From the NCBI GenBank assembly GCA_949741925.1, contig CATJOY010000014.1, positions 1-36,505 of the forward strand: a DNA stretch of 36,505 nt. The letters are read 5' to 3'. Source of the DNA: an uncultured Desulfovibrionaceae bacterium (GTDB lineage: Bacteria > Desulfobacterota > Desulfovibrionia > Desulfovibrionales > Desulfovibrionaceae). The notes beneath the pieces were generated by a model, which worked only from the letters and a program-made list of their open reading frames with translations, was not told where the DNA came from and did no database searches. This document shows, piece after piece, positions 34,639 to 36,505 of this stretch; position 1 is the stretch's first letter; the number at the start of each line of letters is the position of its first letter. The translations under genes and the position numbers were made by a program.

Positions 34639-34659
34639 ATTATGACGTTTCGTCACAAT
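34639..34659. promoter_or_regulatory. 21-base near-palindrome, possible operator
   Basis: Centred at 34649, ATT-TGACG and CGTCA-AAT form symmetric arms around TTT, with one unmatched base in each arm. It lies in the AT-rich gap between the divergent lipoprotein and HU genes. TCACAAT-like repeats occur nearby (34594, 34632, 34652). Confidence 0.35.
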
Positions 34660-34727
34660 AACAGGGAACACATAACAGTTTTCAATTGAGAAAATTGGAA
34701 TTTTTTCAAGGCAATCCTGAAATTTTG

Positions 34728-34755
34728 TTGACAAGAATGCTGTACTCTGTAAAAT
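34728..34755 (+). promoter_or_regulatory. Promoter of the HU gene
   Basis: TTGACA (34728-34733) and TAAAAT (34750-34755) with a 16-base spacer give a predicted start near 34762, leaving a leader of about 265 bases. Confidence 0.65.
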
Positions 34756-34761
34756 TTTATA

Positions 34762-35027
34762 CTTTCTCTCTTGAATTACTTTTATTTATTGCCCCTATGT
34801 CCCGGAGAGGTTCAGACATGGTCTGAATTTGGTTTTTGACCTGACAACCGGCAAAGCGGCAACAGGGTAAACAGAGGCGTAGTGTCATATCGCCCACCAT
34901 GCCCCTGAACCCGCCCCATGAGGGGAGACCAAACGTTGCGGCTGAGCACGATGCTCGGCGGTAGAGCCGATACGCCATCGTGTGGAATCCTTTCAATCAT
35001 TTTTCACGATGTCATGGAGAGCTTGTT
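34762..35027 (+). other. Long structured leader of the HU gene
   Basis: The leader carries a perfect hairpin TTCAGAC/GTCTGAA (34811-34827) followed by a T-rich run, which looks like a weak terminator. GGTTCAG (34809-34815) can instead pair with CTGAACC (34905-34911), which would break that hairpin. This arrangement suggests attenuation or another leader control, but no known riboswitch motif is visible. No ORF. Confidence 0.45.
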
Positions 35028-35303
35028 ATGACCAAAGCTGAACTGGTGCAAAAAATTCATGCAAAATCGGGTCTGGCGACCAAAGTGCAAACCGAGGCCA
35101 CCCTGGATGCTGTTGTTGACGTATTGATCGAAGCCCTACAACAGGGGGAATCTGTTACCTTTACGGGGTTCGGCAGTTTCAAAGTGATTCATAGGGCTCC
35201 GCGCAAAGGGCGTAATCCCCGCACCGGCCAGGAGATTGACATCCCTGCCGCCAAGGCTGTAAAATTTACCCCCGGCAAACTTCTCAAAGAGACCATCAAG
35301 TAA
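35028..35303 (+). CDS. hup: HU family DNA-binding protein
   Basis: The start at 35028 (MTKAELVQKI) has GGAG nine bases upstream. The 91-residue protein has VTFTGFGSFKVIHRAPRKGRNPRTGQEIDIPAAKAVKFTPGKLLKETIK, a classic HU arm and C-terminus; it is shorter and more HU-like than the IHF-type protein at 10486. HU binds DNA non-specifically and compacts the nucleoid. It has its own promoter and a strong terminator. Confidence 0.96.
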   Translation: MTKAELVQKIHAKSGLATKVQTEATLDAVVDVLIEALQQGESVTFTGFGSFKVIHRAPRKGRNPRTGQEIDIPAAKAVKFTPGKLLKETIK

Positions 35304-35945
35304 CCGATTGTCTGCCCTCCCCGGACGCTTACTATAAGCCATTTTTGCCCTCCCGTTGCGGAGGGCTTTTTTCACCCTCCTTTCCGCCTAGCCGATCAGA
35401 AACTATAGCCAAGGCAACATCGGCATCGCAACCACTCCCTCTTTTATTCTCTGTCTTACGCGCACGAAAGAGTTTTCTTAAGACGCCCTTTTCCGTTGCT
35501 CTTTCTCGTATCTATGGCCGCAACAAGGAGCGGCGCTCTCTTCTCCAGAGCTTTGAGGCTTATCCTAAAAGGGAAATACCTGGAAAGATTTACGTCCCTT
35601 ACGGCGGGCCGGTATCGCCACAGTATCTCCCTCGCACCAGAAACAGCTCATTACTGTTATTTTTTATGAGCGCTTAATTGACTCGCTGTCAAATAATGAC
35701 AATATGACGCACCAGGTTATTTTTTTCTTTTCATTTTCAGCAAAAAAGCTGATTTATTTTATATTGATAGAATAAAAATAAGGGTTCTATTAAAACAAGA
35801 AAACCTTTTACCAAGTAAAAAATATTGCATTAACAAATAGCGCTTGATAAATAAGAAAAATCGTTATCGTAAGAGGAATTTTTCCCTTACGGTGATTATT
35901 AACCCTTTTATATTGCTGCAGAAAAATGATTAACAGGAGGTTTTT
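35304..35945. other. 642-base gap, AT-rich in its second half
   Basis: A 110-codon plus-strand frame (35345-35677) does not look coding. The last 250 bases are AT-rich and hold the promoter area of the solute-binding gene, including a TTGATA/TATTAA pair (near 35764) and a hairpin CGTAAG/CTTACG around 35868-35891. GCTCAT/ATGAGC (35646-35671) flanks a T-rich loop. I see no gene. Confidence 0.4.
35347..35372 (+). terminator. Rho-independent terminator of the HU gene
   Basis: GCCCTCC and GGAGGGC with a 6-base loop, followed by TTTTTT, 43 bases past the stop. Confidence 0.95.
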
Positions 35946-36505
35946 ATGCGTAGAAGAATGCTTGCCATGGTCATTGCGGTTTGCTTTTCTCTCGGTCTTG
36001 TCGCCCAGGCATGCGCTGCTGAGAAAATGATCCTTTACACCTCTATGAAGGAATCGCTGATCGGAGCGATCTACGAGGCCTTCCAGAAAAAACACCCTGA
36101 TGTAACCATCGACTATCAATCTGCCGGGGCCGGCAAGTTGATGGCTAAAATTGCAGCCGAACGCCAAGCCGGCAAAGTTCTGGCCGATGTTCTCTGGACC
36201 AGCGAGGTTCCTGACTTCTACAATTTGAAAAAGGAAGGGATGCTTGAAAAATACACTCCCGGCAACTTTAAGGAACTGATCAACCCCTTTAGCGACTATG
36301 ACGGCAGCTTTACCGCTGCTCGCCTCGGCACGCTGGGCATTGTGTATAATACCCAACAAGTAAAGAACAAACCGGAACAATGGAGCGACATTTTCAATCC
36401 GGAATTCAAGGGAGCCTTTGGCATCGCCAACCCGGCCCTTTCCGGCACTGCATATATGTCTATTTCGCTTCTGGTCAAACAGTTCGGTTGGGAATTCATT
36501 GAAAA
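35946..36505 (+). CDS. Iron-type ABC transporter solute-binding protein, cut by window edge
   Basis: AGGAGG lies six bases before ATG 35946. The visible 186 codons have a signal peptide (MLAMVIAVCFSLGLVAQACA) and the binding-protein pattern KMILYTSMKESLIGAIYEAFQKKHPDVTI, IDYQSAGAGKLMAKIAAERQAGK, ADVLWTSEVPDFYNLKKEGML and GTLGIVYNTQQV. This fits the FbpA/AfuA family of ferric-ion binding proteins, though 2-aminoethylphosphonate and similar binders share the fold. It would bind its ligand in the periplasm for an ABC transporter that should lie just beyond the window. Confidence 0.85.
   Translation, partial: MRRRMLAMVIAVCFSLGLVAQACAAEKMILYTSMKESLIGAIYEAFQKKHPDVTIDYQSAGAGKLMAKIAAERQAGKVLADVLWTSEVPDFYNLKKEGMLEKYTPGNFKELINPFSDYDGSFTAARLGTLGIVYNTQQVKNKPEQWSDIFNPEFKGAFGIANPALSGTAYMSISLLVKQFGWEFIE

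Noticed and set aside
35808..36380. A 190-codon minus-strand frame
   Set aside because: It is opposite the solute-binding protein, which has a signal peptide, ribosome site and family motifs; the minus frame is a shadow.
1..36505. tRNA, rRNA, CRISPR or insertion sequences
   Set aside because: I scanned the gene-free stretches for the GTTCGAATC T-loop pattern, repeated spacers and transposase motifs and saw none; this is a by-eye search, not a computed one.

Overview
The window looks like a chromosomal segment of a Desulfovibrionaceae-type sulfate reducer (Desulfobacterota). This rests on moderate GC content, the families present (CorC-Lnt-RF2-GGDEF-MinD block, an STT3-like protein, a chorismate-mutase/EPSP-synthase-like fusion, a UshA-like selenoprotein) and the lack of close relatives I could place elsewhere. 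It is mostly housekeeping DNA. I see no prophage, transposon, CRISPR array, rRNA or tRNA.

Layout. Positions 1-5300, mostly minus strand: a secreted NlpC/P60-like protein cut by the left edge, an AbrB-family membrane protein, an aminotransferase, and a divergent chorismate-mutase/EPSP-synthase-like protein with an unexplained 430-base upstream region. Positions 5400-9200: an acyl-ACP thioesterase, several small hypothetical genes, a predicted orphan small RNA with its own promoter and terminator, and a Skp-like lipoprotein. Positions 9500-10800: an IHF/HU gene followed by a UshA-like gene split by an in-frame UGA that I read as selenocysteine. Positions 10900-16500: one minus-strand block corC-lnt-prfB-GGDEF-minD, with prfB carrying the classic +1 frameshift. 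Positions 17000-20600: clpB with a CbpA/DnaJ-like partner. Positions 20800-25600: polysaccharide deacetylase, TsaC, RlmH, a membrane protein and GalE. Positions 25700-30600, minus strand: an STT3-like membrane protein, a small ORF, DprA and CpoB. Positions 31000-34500: a membrane protein, a Fur/PerR regulator, a TPR protein and a lipoprotein. Positions 34600-36505: an HU gene with a long structured leader, a clear terminator, an AT-rich gap, and the start of an iron-type ABC solute-binding protein cut by the right edge.

The parts most worth attention are the UGA-interrupted UshA-like gene (CxxU motif plus a SECIS-like hairpin), the orphan small RNA near 8.3-8.45 kb, the STT3-like and EPSP-like proteins that lack usual catalytic residues, the structured leader of the HU gene, and several small ORFs that standard length cutoffs would miss. 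RF2, whose own expression depends on UGA reading, lies about 3 kb from the UGA-containing gene.
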